In this document: in pieces, positions 10,206-18,374 of the stretch
Layout: each line of letters starts with the position of its first letter
Position numbering within the stretch: position 1 is the stretch's first letter
Assembly: GCA_022710975.1 (NCBI GenBank)
Contig: JAKLGA010000003.1
Coordinates: 434,001-498,000 of the forward strand
Reading direction: 5' to 3'
Origin: Myxococcota bacterium
GTDB taxonomy: Bacteria > Myxococcota > B64-G9
DNA: 64,000 bases
Notes under the pieces: model-generated
The model's database searches: none
What the model was told of the DNA's origin: nothing
The model's input: only the letters and a program-made list of their open reading frames with translations
Position numbers and translations under genes: made by a program

Positions 10206-10233
10206 CCAGACACCCGACACCAGACACTCGATA
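10206..10233. repeat. Intergenic heptamer repeat (CCAGACA type)
   Basis: Four consecutive 7-bp units, CCAGACA, CCCGACA, CCAGACA and CTCGATA, fill most of the 48-bp gap between two convergent genes. The same CCAGACA heptamer occurs at 60130-60150. Confidence 0.7.
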
Positions 10234-10243
10234 CCGATCTCCT

Positions 10244-11275
10244 TCAGGCCCGCATCCAGGTCACCGCGAACGAGTACCCGCCCCCGCCCGTGTAGCACAC
10301 GATCAGATCGCCCTTTTTCACCAGCCCCTCGTTGCGGGCGCGCTCCAGGTTGTAGAACACGTCGCCGGTGCCCAGGTGACCGACGTCCTCGATGTAGCGG
10401 GCCGTGTTGCGCCGGCCCTGGAGGCCGACCGCCTCGAGGAAGAGCTGCAGGTGGCGCGCGGAGCTGTTGATGAGCAGCACGAAGGTGGCGTCCTCGGCCT
10501 TGACCCCGGCCTTCCGCGCGCCCTCCTCGATCATCTCGCGGGCGGTGTCGTTGATGCGCTTGGAGAACGCCAGCACCGCCTCGCGGCTGCCCTGGTGCTC
10601 GACCACGAGCTGGAACAGGTGCCCCTTCCTGGCCAGCACCTCGGGGGTCAGCTTGTTGGCCGCGCCCAGCTCCGGGCAGCAGTAGGAGTCGTGGTGCTCG
10701 CCCCAGGTGCGGCAGGCGGTGGACAGGAGGCGGAAGGTCGGGTGATCGCGCTTGAGCACCGCGGCCGAGGCGCCGTCGCCGAAGATGAACGAGCTGCCCA
10801 TGACCGGGTGCTCGAGGGTCGTGTCCCAGCGCTCGGCCGCGCACAGCAGCACGTGGCGGATGGCCGGGTCGTCCTGCATCAGGCCCCAGGCGATGCGCAG
10901 CGACATGTTCTCGCCGTTGCAGCCCTGGTACAGGTCGAAGGCGAAGGAGCGGTCGCTCTTGAGCTCCGCCTGGACCTTGGCCGAGGCCATCCAGCGGGCG
11001 TGGTCCTTGTGCGAGCCGCTGTAGATGATGAGATCGAGGTCCTTGGCCTCGACCTGCGCGTCGGCGAGCGCCCGGCGCGAGGCCTCGATGGCCATGTCCG
11101 AGGGCCGCTCGTGCGGCGCGCACACGTGGATGCGCTTGGCCCCGATGCGCTCGAATCGCTCGCGGGTGATGCCCGAGGGCGCGACCGCCTCCCAGGCGTC
11201 CACCACCTTCGCCGGGAGAAAGGAGCCCACGCCCGCGATGCCGACCTGGACCTTCCTGGGGTTGCTTTCGCTCAT
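10244..11275 (-). CDS. 3-oxoacyl-ACP synthase III-like enzyme with altered active site
   Basis: The 343-residue product has the KAS III (FabH/CerJ) fold pattern. The nucleophile Cys119 sits in FDLYQGCNGE, there is a GDGASAAV segment at about 167-174, and a C-terminal CYTGGGGYSFAV. The usual HQANxR histidine box reads LINSSARH, with Asn270 where the His is expected. The usual GNTSAAS Asn box reads GHLGTGDVF (His300, Asp305). That pattern is closer to CerJ-like acyltransferases than to FabH. It probably works on acyl-CoA or acyl-ACP, with unknown substrate. It is convergent to the thiolases. Confidence 0.82.
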   Translation of the reverse strand: MSESNPRKVQVGIAGVGSFLPAKVVDAWEAVAPSGITRERFERIGAKRIHVCAPHERPSDMAIEASRRALADAQVEAKDLDLIIYSGSHKDHARWMASAKVQAELKSDRSFAFDLYQGCNGENMSLRIAWGLMQDDPAIRHVLLCAAERWDTTLEHPVMGSSFIFGDGASAAVLKRDHPTFRLLSTACRTWGEHHDSYCCPELGAANKLTPEVLARKGHLFQLVVEHQGSREAVLAFSKRINDTAREMIEEGARKAGVKAEDATFVLLINSSARHLQLFLEAVGLQGRRNTARYIEDVGHLGTGDVFYNLERARNEGLVKKGDLIVCYTGGGGYSFAVTWMRA

Positions 11276-11372
11276 GCCCGCTAGCTAGCCAGCCGGGGCG
11301 GGATCGATCAAGGGCTTTTTGGGGTCGGGGCGCGCGGGCGGTGCGCCGCATGCCGCGGTGCGTCGAGGTGCG

Positions 11373-12005
11373 TCAGGGCGCCGGGGCCGGAGCGGGCTCC
11401 GCGGCCTTCTTGTGATGCGGGCAGTCGGCCTTGTCGCAGTGGCCGCAGCCCTTGGGCTTGGCGCCATCGTCGGCCGCCGGCGCCGCCGGCTCGGCCGCCG
11501 CCGGCGCAGCCGCCTCGCCCTTCTGGCAGTTGCAGCCGCCCTCGCCCTTCTGGCAGTCGCAGCCGCCCTCGCCCTTGTGGCACTTGCAGCCGCCCTCGCC
11601 GTGCTTGGCGGCCATCATCTCCTTGACCTTGGCCTTCTGCTCGGGCGTGAAGAGGGCCAGCATGCCGAACTTGAACTCGACCTTCAGCGCCGCCAGCTCG
11701 CCCTTGGCCTTGGCCTTGGCCGCCATGGCCTTCAGCACGGCCTTCTTGTTCGGCTTGTCCGCGGCCCAGGCCTTGTCCAGGGCCTCCTTCGCGGCCTGGA
11801 GCTTCTTCACCTGCAGGTCGGCCTTCTTCTGGAGCTTGGCGGCCAGGGCGTCGATCTTGGTCTGCTGCTCCGGGCTGAAGCCGAGCGCCTCGGCCATCTT
11901 CGGGCACGCGCCGATCTTGCCGTCGTCGTGGCCGCAGGCCAGGACGGCGGGCGTGGCGAGCAGGAACGCGATCAGGACGGTCACGGCGATCAGGATTCGA
12001 TGCAT
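11373..12005 (-). CDS. Spy-like periplasmic protein with Cys-rich, metallothionein-like tail
   Basis: The 210-residue product has a signal peptide (ILIAVTVLIAFLLATPAVLA) and a helical Spy-type core at about 25-135, with LGFSPEQQTKI and LFTPEQKAKV motifs. The tail holds three tandem nine-residue units of the form GGCxCxKGE followed by an Ala/Pro linker and GCGHCDKADCPHHKK, which gives at least nine Cys and several His near the end. The tail should bind soft metals such as copper or zinc. A 27-bp DNA repeat encodes the units. GAGGAGG lies before the ATG. Confidence 0.85.
   Translation of the reverse strand: MHRILIAVTVLIAFLLATPAVLACGHDDGKIGACPKMAEALGFSPEQQTKIDALAAKLQKKADLQVKKLQAAKEALDKAWAADKPNKKAVLKAMAAKAKAKGELAALKVEFKFGMLALFTPEQKAKVKEMMAAKHGEGGCKCHKGEGGCDCQKGEGGCNCQKGEAAAPAAAEPAAPAADDGAKPKGCGHCDKADCPHHKKAAEPAPAPAP
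11513..11593 (-). repeat. Three tandem 27-bp coding repeats
   Basis: Units at 11513-11539, 11540-11566 and 11567-11593 differ by a few bases and encode the nine-residue CxC motif repeats of the Spy-like protein; a fourth partial unit follows. The tandem arrangement suggests copy number can change. Confidence 0.85.
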
Positions 12006-12041
12006 GGTCGGCCTCCTCGGGCGGGTGGTTTTCGGCGGGGG

Positions 12042-12070
12042 ATGATACCCAGAACCTCCCCGGCCGGCAA
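12042..12070 (-). promoter_or_regulatory. Sigma70-type promoter for the Cys-rich Spy-like gene
   Basis: On the minus strand TTGCCG (12070-12065), a 17-bp spacer and TATCAT (12047-12042) form a good promoter, about 37 bp before the ATG. Unlike the Spy-like gene at 6965, no sigma54 site is visible here. Confidence 0.55.
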
Positions 12071-12104
12071 GCAAACCGAGCAGGCCGGGCGGTTCTTCCG
12101 GCTG

Positions 12105-12133
12105 TTGGCGCTGGCGCCTTGCTGTGGTACAAG
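12105..12133 (+). promoter_or_regulatory. Possible sigma70-type promoter for Ser/Thr kinase 1
   Basis: TTGGCG (12105-12110), a 17-bp spacer and TACAAG (12128-12133) precede the ATG at 12141 by only 7 bp, so the transcript would be nearly leaderless. Only AAGG resembles a ribosome site. Confidence 0.35.
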
Positions 12134-12140
12134 GCCTGCC

Positions 12141-13784
12141 ATGGCCAAGCTGCAGGCCCTCGGAAAGTACCAGCTCATCAAGCGCATCGCCGTGGGCGGC
12201 ATGTCGGAGATCTTCCTGGCCTCCCAGGGAGGGCTCGAGGGCTTCGAGCGCGCGGTGATCGTCAAGTGCGTGCGGGCCGACCTGGAGACGGACCGCGAGG
12301 TCCTGGACATGTTCCTGGACGAGGCGCGCACGGCCGCCTGCCTCAAGCACGCCAACATCGTGCACCTGTACGACGTGGGCGAGGATCGCGAGATCCCCTA
12401 CCTGGCCATGGAGTACATCTTCGGGCGGGATCTGCTGCAGATCAGCGAGCGGGCGCGCCAGCTCGGCCAGGAGCTGCCCATCTGGTTCATGATCAAGGTG
12501 CTGAGCGACACCCTGAGCGCGCTGCACTACGCCTACGAGGTGGCCGAGTTCGAGGAGCGGCCGCTGCGGGTGGTGCACCGCGACATCAGCCCGCAGAACA
12601 TCATGGTGTCCTTCGACGGGGTGACCAAGGTGGTGGACTTCGGCATCGCCAAGGCCGAGGCCCGCCTGAGCCGCACCCAGGCCGGCATCCTCAAGGGCAA
12701 GTACGCCTACATGTCGCCCGAGCAGGTGCGCGGCAAGACGCTCGACCACCGCTCGGACCAGTTCTCGCTGGCGGTGGTGGCCTACGAGATCCTGTCCGGG
12801 ACCCGGCTGTTCCAGCGCGACACGGACTACAGCACCATGGAGGCGGTCGACGCCTGCGACGTCCCGCCGCTCAAGGTGCTGCGCAAGGACGTGCCGCGGA
12901 AACTGATCGGCGTGCTGCGCAAGGCGCTGCGCAAGCTGCCCAAGCGGCGCTACGGCTCCCACGCCGAGATGGAGCAGGACCTGGCCAAGCTGCTCAAGGG
13001 CTCGAGCGTGGAGCAGAGCACCCAGGTGGCCCGCTACATGGCGTCCCTGTTCGCCACCGAGCTGCGGGCGCGCGATCGCGCCATCGCCGACGCGGAGGAC
13101 AGCCGGCGCGAGCTCATCCGCCAGACCGGCTTCCTGATGCTGGACCGGAGCGCGGACACGCGCGGGCACGAGCCCACCCCGCTGCCCCAGGCCCACCACC
13201 GCTACCAGCAGCTCGTCTCCTCCAAGGGGGGAGAGGAGACCTCGGCCCGCGGCCCGATCCTGGACGCGGGCGAGGCGGAGGGAGAGCCGGAGGCGGAGGC
13301 GGCGGACGAGGTCACCGATCGGGGCGTGGGCGGCACGGCCCAGCGCCCCCGGCGGCGGCGCCCGGCGGCGGTGAACACGGGCCGGGACACCCTGGTCCGC
13401 GGCCAGCCCTTGACCGGCGGCAAGCGCGGGAAGCTGGCCAACATCGGCCTGTTCCTGGCCGTGTTCGCCGCGGTGCTGGTGCTGGGCCTGCTGGCGGTGC
13501 GCTGGTTCTCGGCCGACACCGCCCCGCGCCCCGACCCGGGCCGGTCCGAGGCCATGGGCAGCACCGCCCGGGAGGGCGTGGACGGATTCCTGTCCGTGAG
13601 CGTGCGCGGGGGCGTGCAGGTGACCGTCGACGGCGAGAGCCTGGGCCACGGCTCCTTCCAGAAGCACCCGCTCGAGGCCGGGCCGCACACGGTGATCCTC
13701 AAGGAGGGCCCGCAGCGGCAGACCTTCAAGGTGAGGATCGAGGCCGACGCGGAGGCCACGCTGGCCCCGGCCGACTGGCAGTGA
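12141..13784 (+). CDS. Membrane-anchored Ser/Thr protein kinase 1
   Basis: The 547-residue product has a Hanks-type kinase domain at about 10-285. The glycine-rich loop is IAVGGMSEIF, the ATP lysine is Lys42, the catalytic loop is HRDISPQN (146-153), with DFG at 166-168 and SPE at 192-194. A linker of about 150 residues, one membrane segment (434-456) and a short PEGA-like beta domain (VTVDGESLGHG) outside follow. All catalytic residues are kept, so it should be active. The partner substrate is not evident from its neighbours. Confidence 0.92.
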   Translation: MAKLQALGKYQLIKRIAVGGMSEIFLASQGGLEGFERAVIVKCVRADLETDREVLDMFLDEARTAACLKHANIVHLYDVGEDREIPYLAMEYIFGRDLLQISERARQLGQELPIWFMIKVLSDTLSALHYAYEVAEFEERPLRVVHRDISPQNIMVSFDGVTKVVDFGIAKAEARLSRTQAGILKGKYAYMSPEQVRGKTLDHRSDQFSLAVVAYEILSGTRLFQRDTDYSTMEAVDACDVPPLKVLRKDVPRKLIGVLRKALRKLPKRRYGSHAEMEQDLAKLLKGSSVEQSTQVARYMASLFATELRARDRAIADAEDSRRELIRQTGFLMLDRSADTRGHEPTPLPQAHHRYQQLVSSKGGEETSARGPILDAGEAEGEPEAEAADEVTDRGVGGTAQRPRRRRPAAVNTGRDTLVRGQPLTGGKRGKLANIGLFLAVFAAVLVLGLLAVRWFSADTAPRPDPGRSEAMGSTAREGVDGFLSVSVRGGVQVTVDGESLGHGSFQKHPLEAGPHTVILKEGPQRQTFKVRIEADAEATLAPADWQ

Positions 13785-13800
13785 CGCCCAACCTGGGCCG

Positions 13801-15933
13801 CTAGAACTCCCAACCGAATTCCAGGTCGCCGAAGAAGCCGTGGGCCGGGGCGTAGTAGCGGTACCGGTCCAGGTACTCGTCGCCGGTCAGCTCCTCCTCG
13901 CCCTCGCTGAAGTGCAGCGTGTGCTGGTACTGGAAGTTGATGAACAGGAAGGGGAACACCCGCAGGCGCACGGCCGCGAAGATGATGCGGTTGCCCATCT
14001 CGGAGGCGAACAGCTCGCCCAGCCCGTCCATCGAGCGGTGGTGGTAGCTGGCGAAGAACTGCAGCCAGGAGAGGGCCGGCACCTCGATGTGCGCCAGGAA
14101 GTTGGTGGAGCGGTCCGCGTTCGAGCCCTCCAGCGCCAGGGTGAGGGTCAGGTTCTCCACGATGGAGTAGTTGAACTCCACGTAGTAGCCGTAGCGCTGG
14201 TCCTGCCCCTTGCGCTCCACGAACACGTCCTCGAACTTGGTCGGCGGCAGCCGGCCGTGCGAGGTGTAGTCGGCGTAGTTGAGGTTGCTGAGGTACTTCT
14301 GCACCTCGTAGAAGGTGTCGAAGTAGCCCGGCAGGTAGGTCGGGGTGAAGCTGCGGAACTCGGCGATCAGCCGGAAGGCGTGCACCGGGTCCTGCCCCAC
14401 GTTGAAGCGCCCGAGCAGACCGGCGGTGAAGCCCCAGCCCCACTCCGGCTCGAGCGGCACCTCGCCGGACGGATCACCGGGCAGCATGAAGGAGAAGTCC
14501 ACGAAGGGCTTCAGATCCACGCTCTCGGTCTTGAGGACCTTGATCTCCATGTCCACGCCCATGCCCTGCAGGAAGGAGGTGGACAGGGAGTCGGGGTGGT
14601 TCTCGCCCGAGAGGTAGAAGGGGTTCGCGACCGGCGGCAGGCCGAAGGCCGACTTCTCGAGCGTCACCGGGGCGTGCCGGTCGGCCAGCCAGGTGAAGCC
14701 GATCGACCACGAGCGGGCGATGGGGCTGTCCAGGAAGAAGCTGAGCGGCTTGATGAAGGCCAGGGCGCCGAACACGTCCCAGTCCACGATGCTGTTCGAC
14801 ATCAGCTCGAAGCCCGCGTAGTCGTTGTACATGTCGAACTGCAGGGCCACGCGCACCGAGTTGGGATCGATGTTGGCGCTGTAGCGGCGCATGAGCGCGC
14901 CGTGGCCCAGGCTGTTGTTGCCCACCTGGCTCAGGGAGGCGAAGATGTGGTCCTCCTTCTTGCCCCAGGTCGCGTAGCGGATGAAGCGGATGTACTCGCT
15001 CGGCTCGTCCCAGTCCTCGGTGCGGAAGCGGCCCGCGTTGCCGAACCCTTCGGTCCAGTCCACCTCCTCGCCCTCGCCGACCGACAGGTTCTCGAAGTTC
15101 ATGTCGTAGATCTCGATGGCCAGCGGCACGCCCAGGCCGAACTGGAACTGGCCGAAGCGCAGGTCCAGCTCGGGGTTGAAGGTCTGGTAGAAGATGCCGT
15201 CCACCAGCTCGGCCCCCAGCCGGACGCCGATGCGGTTGTTCTTGGTGACCAGCTTGCTCGAGCCGATGAAGCTCGACAGCTCGCCCTTGATGAAGGCCTG
15301 CGGCGGCGGAGGCGGCTCCTCCTCGCCCTCGGCGGCCTTGTCGCCCTCGGCGGCCTTGTCGCCCTCGGCGGTCTTCTCACCTTCGGCGGTCTCGGGCTCT
15401 GCCGCCCCGGGCTTCTCCGGGGTCGAGCCCTCGGCGGCCTTCTCCCCCACCACCTCCGCGGGCTGCGCCGCCGGAGGCGGCACCAGCGGCGGCCGGGCCG
15501 CGGCGCCCTCGGCCGGCGCGGGGGCCGGCTTCTCGCCCGCCGGCTCCGCGGCCTTCTCCCCGGGGGCGGGCGGCAGCGGCGGCCGGGCCGCGGCGCCCTC
15601 GGCCGGCGCGGGGATCTCCTCGACCTCGCCGGGCTCGGCGGGCTTCACGGGTTCCGCTGGCTTCTCCACCTCGGCCGGCTTATCTGGCTCGGCCGCCTTC
15701 TCCGGCGCGGCCGGTTTCTCTGGCTCGGCCGGCTTCTCTGCTTCCGCGGGCTTCGCGGCGCCCGGGATCGGAACGCACTTGCCGAAGCCGTCCCGCTGCT
15801 CCCCGGCGGGGCAGGGCTTGGCCTTCATCTCCTCCGGCATCTCCCAGTCGTCCTGGGCCTGGCTCGCGGCGCCGGCCAGCAGCACGAGCAGCCCCACCCC
15901 AAGCGCCCCCAGCCTCGCGTTCCGCCATCGCAT
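13801..15933 (-). CDS. Outer-membrane beta-barrel protein with Pro/Ala/Glu-rich N-terminal region
   Basis: The 710-residue product starts with a signal peptide (about residues 1-28) and a short CPAGEQRDGFGKC segment. About 150 residues dominated by Pro, Ala, Glu and Lys follow, with repeated EKPAEPEKPA-like units. The remaining 490 residues alternate polar and aromatic residues and end in FGWEF, the aromatic C-terminal signature of outer-membrane barrels. The linker may span the periplasm or peptidoglycan. The ATG at 15933 is favoured because GAGGAG is 6 bp upstream. The family is not recognised. Confidence 0.75.
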   Translation of the reverse strand: MRWRNARLGALGVGLLVLLAGAASQAQDDWEMPEEMKAKPCPAGEQRDGFGKCVPIPGAAKPAEAEKPAEPEKPAAPEKAAEPDKPAEVEKPAEPVKPAEPGEVEEIPAPAEGAAARPPLPPAPGEKAAEPAGEKPAPAPAEGAAARPPLVPPPAAQPAEVVGEKAAEGSTPEKPGAAEPETAEGEKTAEGDKAAEGDKAAEGEEEPPPPPQAFIKGELSSFIGSSKLVTKNNRIGVRLGAELVDGIFYQTFNPELDLRFGQFQFGLGVPLAIEIYDMNFENLSVGEGEEVDWTEGFGNAGRFRTEDWDEPSEYIRFIRYATWGKKEDHIFASLSQVGNNSLGHGALMRRYSANIDPNSVRVALQFDMYNDYAGFELMSNSIVDWDVFGALAFIKPLSFFLDSPIARSWSIGFTWLADRHAPVTLEKSAFGLPPVANPFYLSGENHPDSLSTSFLQGMGVDMEIKVLKTESVDLKPFVDFSFMLPGDPSGEVPLEPEWGWGFTAGLLGRFNVGQDPVHAFRLIAEFRSFTPTYLPGYFDTFYEVQKYLSNLNYADYTSHGRLPPTKFEDVFVERKGQDQRYGYYVEFNYSIVENLTLTLALEGSNADRSTNFLAHIEVPALSWLQFFASYHHRSMDGLGELFASEMGNRIIFAAVRLRVFPFLFINFQYQHTLHFSEGEEELTGDEYLDRYRYYAPAHGFFGDLEFGWEF

Positions 15934-16122
15934 GCGCATCTCCTCGGTTACTCCTCGGGCTCTGGGGGAGGATACACCGGATCCTCCCGTCCGTGCCACC
16001 TCCGGGCGTTGCCTCGCGGGGCCCCGGCGTGCTAACCATGGACCGGGCTGCGCCGGGTGAATGGCACGCGGCGCAGGTGCGTCTCTCCCTGAGGGGTGGG
16101 GGCTCCCCGAGGAGGCCAGTCC

Positions 16123-16965
16123 ATGTCGCTGCGTGTGCGTTCGCCGTGGGTCCTCGCGTTCGTGGCGCTGCCGCTGACCGCGCTGGCCGGTCCGTCGGCC
16201 GAGGTGCTGTACGCCCGCTCGAACGGGGATCTCGACCAGAACGAGGACCCGGCCAGGTACAGCGCGCTGCACGTGCTGGACGGCAAGCCCGAGACGGTGT
16301 GGTGCAGCGAGGGCTCGGGCCAGGACGCCATCCTCGAGGTGCAGTTCCTCAAGCGGGTGAGCATCGACAAGCTGGAGGTGGCCTCGGGCCACCAGGCCGG
16401 CGGCAAGTTCAAGGCCTACAACCGCCCGCGCCGGCTCGAGGTGACCGAGGCCGACATGGTCCACCCGCTCGAGCTGCGCGACAAGCCCGGGCGCCAGACG
16501 CTCGAGTTCGATCCGCCCCTGTCCACGGACCGGGTCATCTTCAAGTTCAAGTCCGGCTACAAGGGCGAGAACCGCCACCTGTGCATCGCCGACCTGGTCT
16601 TCATCCAGGGCAAGAAGCCGCTCAACGGGCCCAAGCTGAACCCCATCGGCAAGGGCGCCGTCGACAAGCGGCCGATCATGGACGCCTGGGTGTGTGGGCC
16701 GTCCTACTCCCCCAACCGCGAGCTCATCTTCGGCCTGGGCGAGACCTTCCGCTTCACCTACCTGCCCGCCGAGGACTCCGACGAGGCCATCCAGAAGACC
16801 GGCGCCTGGCGGGTGGAGGGCGGGGCGGTGCAGCTGAAGGAGGGCAAGGAGTGGCTCCCGGTCGAGGTGACGAAGGACGACGCCGGCCGGGTGGAGAAGG
16901 TCAGCCTCGAGGCCGAGCCCTTCAGCTGCTCCTACTCCCGCCGCACCCCCAGCTTCTTCCACTGA
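16123..16965 (+). CDS. Exported protein with NADase-type glycan-binding (discoidin-like) domain
   Basis: The 280-residue product has a signal peptide (about 1-22, ending TALA-GPSAE). The region 35-150 reads like a discoidin-type module: LHVLDGKPETVWCSEGSG, then ILEVQFLKRVSIDKLEVASGHQ and NRPRRLEV. This is the form called the NADase-type glycan-binding domain; no NADase catalytic domain is attached. Four cysteines (WCSE, HLCIAD, WVCGP, FSCSYS) could form disulfides. The remaining 120 residues are unassigned. Likely a carbohydrate-binding envelope or secreted protein. GAGGAGG lies before the ATG. Confidence 0.75.
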   Translation: MSLRVRSPWVLAFVALPLTALAGPSAEVLYARSNGDLDQNEDPARYSALHVLDGKPETVWCSEGSGQDAILEVQFLKRVSIDKLEVASGHQAGGKFKAYNRPRRLEVTEADMVHPLELRDKPGRQTLEFDPPLSTDRVIFKFKSGYKGENRHLCIADLVFIQGKKPLNGPKLNPIGKGAVDKRPIMDAWVCGPSYSPNRELIFGLGETFRFTYLPAEDSDEAIQKTGAWRVEGGAVQLKEGKEWLPVEVTKDDAGRVEKVSLEAEPFSCSYSRRTPSFFH

Positions 16966-17000
16966 GCCCGCCCCGCGCCGGCGGTCCCTCACCCCACCCG

Positions 17001-17030
17001 TTGTTCGCCGCCCGCGGCTCGTGGTAAGGT
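17001..17030 (+). promoter_or_regulatory. Possible promoter of pepT
   Basis: TTGTTC (17001-17006), an 18-bp spacer and TAAGGT (17025-17030) are a moderate sigma70 match 40 bp before the pepT ATG. Confidence 0.35.
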
Positions 17031-17070
17031 GCGCCCGGTCCGGTCGAACGCGGCCGCCAGGAGGTTCCCC

Positions 17071-18339
17071 ATGGACGTGCGGAAGGACGTGCTGGAGCGT
17101 TTCCTGCGCTACGTGAAGGTGGACACCCAGTCCAAGGACGGGGTCGAGGATCGCTACCCCTCCACCCCGGGCCAGCTCGAGCTGTCGCGCCTGCTGGCCG
17201 GAGAGCTCGAGGCCCTCGGGCTCGAGGACGTGGAGCTGGACAGGAACGGCTACCTGTTCGCCACCCTGCCCGAGCGCGTGCCCGCGGGGGTGAAGCGCGC
17301 CGCCCGCGTCCCCACCGTGGGGCTGCTGGCCCACGTGGACACCTACCACGAGGTGAGCGGCAAGGACGTCTCGCCCATCATCCACCGCGACTACCGGGGC
17401 GGGCCGATCCAGCTCCCCAAGGCCCCGGACAAGACCCTCGAGCCGGCCGCGAACCCCGAGCTCCTGGCCTTCGTGGGCGACGACATCGTCACCTCGGACG
17501 GCTCCACCCTGCTGGGCGCCGACGACAAGGCCGGGGTGGCCGAGATCATGACGCTGCTGGCGCTCTACCGCGCCGATCCCGCGCTGCCGCACCCGCGCCT
17601 GCGCGTCGGCTTCACCCCCGACGAGGAGGTGGGCGGCGGCACGAAGTTCTTCGAGGTGAAGAAGTTCGCCGCGGACGTGGCCTACACCCAGGACGGCAGC
17701 GGCGTGGGCGAGGTGGAGGACGAGACCTTCTGCGCCGACACGGCCGTGGTGAGCTTCGAGGGCACCGACGTCCACCCGGGCTACGCCCGGGCGAAGATGG
17801 TCAACGCCGCGCGCCTCGCCGCGGCCTTCGTGGCCCGGCTGCCCGGGGACGCGGTGCCGGAGACCACCGACGGGCGCCAGGACTACCTGCACCCCTTCCA
17901 GGTGACCGGCAACGTGTCGAGCGCCCGGGTGACCTGCCTGGTGCGCTCGTTCAGCGAGGACGGGCTCAGGCGCATGGAGCGGGTGCTCGAGGCGGTCCGG
18001 GACGAGCTGCTGGCCGCGGAGCCCAGGGCGCGCATCCGCGTGGAGATCAAGGAGTCCTACCGCAACATGAAGGTGGTGCTGGATCGCCACCCCGACGTGG
18101 TGACCTACGCCGAGGACGCCATGCGCGCGCTGGGGGTGAAGCCCGCGCGCAAGGCCATCCGCGGCGGCACCGACGGCGCCCGGCTCTCCTTCCTGGGCCT
18201 GCCCACCCCGAACCTGTCGGCCGGCGGCTACAACTTCCACTCCGTGCAGGAGTGGGTGCCGGTGGGCGGCATGCAGCGCGCCGTCGAGGTGCTGGTGGCG
18301 CTCATGCGCCTGTACGTCGAGCGCGGCCTCGGCGCCTGA
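17071..18339 (+). CDS. pepT: Peptidase T (tripeptide aminopeptidase, M20B)
   Basis: The 422-residue product has the expected length. Zinc-site residues are present in order: His88 and Asp90 (LLAHVDTYHE), Asp151 (GADDKAGVAE), Glu185/Glu186 (TPDEEVGGG), Asp208 (YTQDGSG) and a C-terminal His (YNFHSVQEWVP). The substrate-binding GGTDGARLS segment is also there. It removes the N-terminal residue from tripeptides in the cytoplasm. AGGAGG is placed 7 bp before the ATG. The next gene begins 36 bp later. Confidence 0.95.
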   Translation: MDVRKDVLERFLRYVKVDTQSKDGVEDRYPSTPGQLELSRLLAGELEALGLEDVELDRNGYLFATLPERVPAGVKRAARVPTVGLLAHVDTYHEVSGKDVSPIIHRDYRGGPIQLPKAPDKTLEPAANPELLAFVGDDIVTSDGSTLLGADDKAGVAEIMTLLALYRADPALPHPRLRVGFTPDEEVGGGTKFFEVKKFAADVAYTQDGSGVGEVEDETFCADTAVVSFEGTDVHPGYARAKMVNAARLAAAFVARLPGDAVPETTDGRQDYLHPFQVTGNVSSARVTCLVRSFSEDGLRRMERVLEAVRDELLAAEPRARIRVEIKESYRNMKVVLDRHPDVVTYAEDAMRALGVKPARKAIRGGTDGARLSFLGLPTPNLSAGGYNFHSVQEWVPVGGMQRAVEVLVALMRLYVERGLGA

Positions 18340-18374
18340 GCCCCGCGGCCGTCCCCCGGGGCCAGGAGCCCGAC

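Noticed and set aside
15987-16003. Sigma54-like -24 box (TGGCACG on the minus strand) upstream of the barrel gene
   Set aside because: There is no TTGC at the -12 position; the match is only half a promoter.
15934-18240. Upstream extension of the minus-strand barrel frame to 18240
   Set aside because: The extension runs antisense to pepT and the glycan-binding gene. The real start has a ribosome site and signal peptide at 15933.
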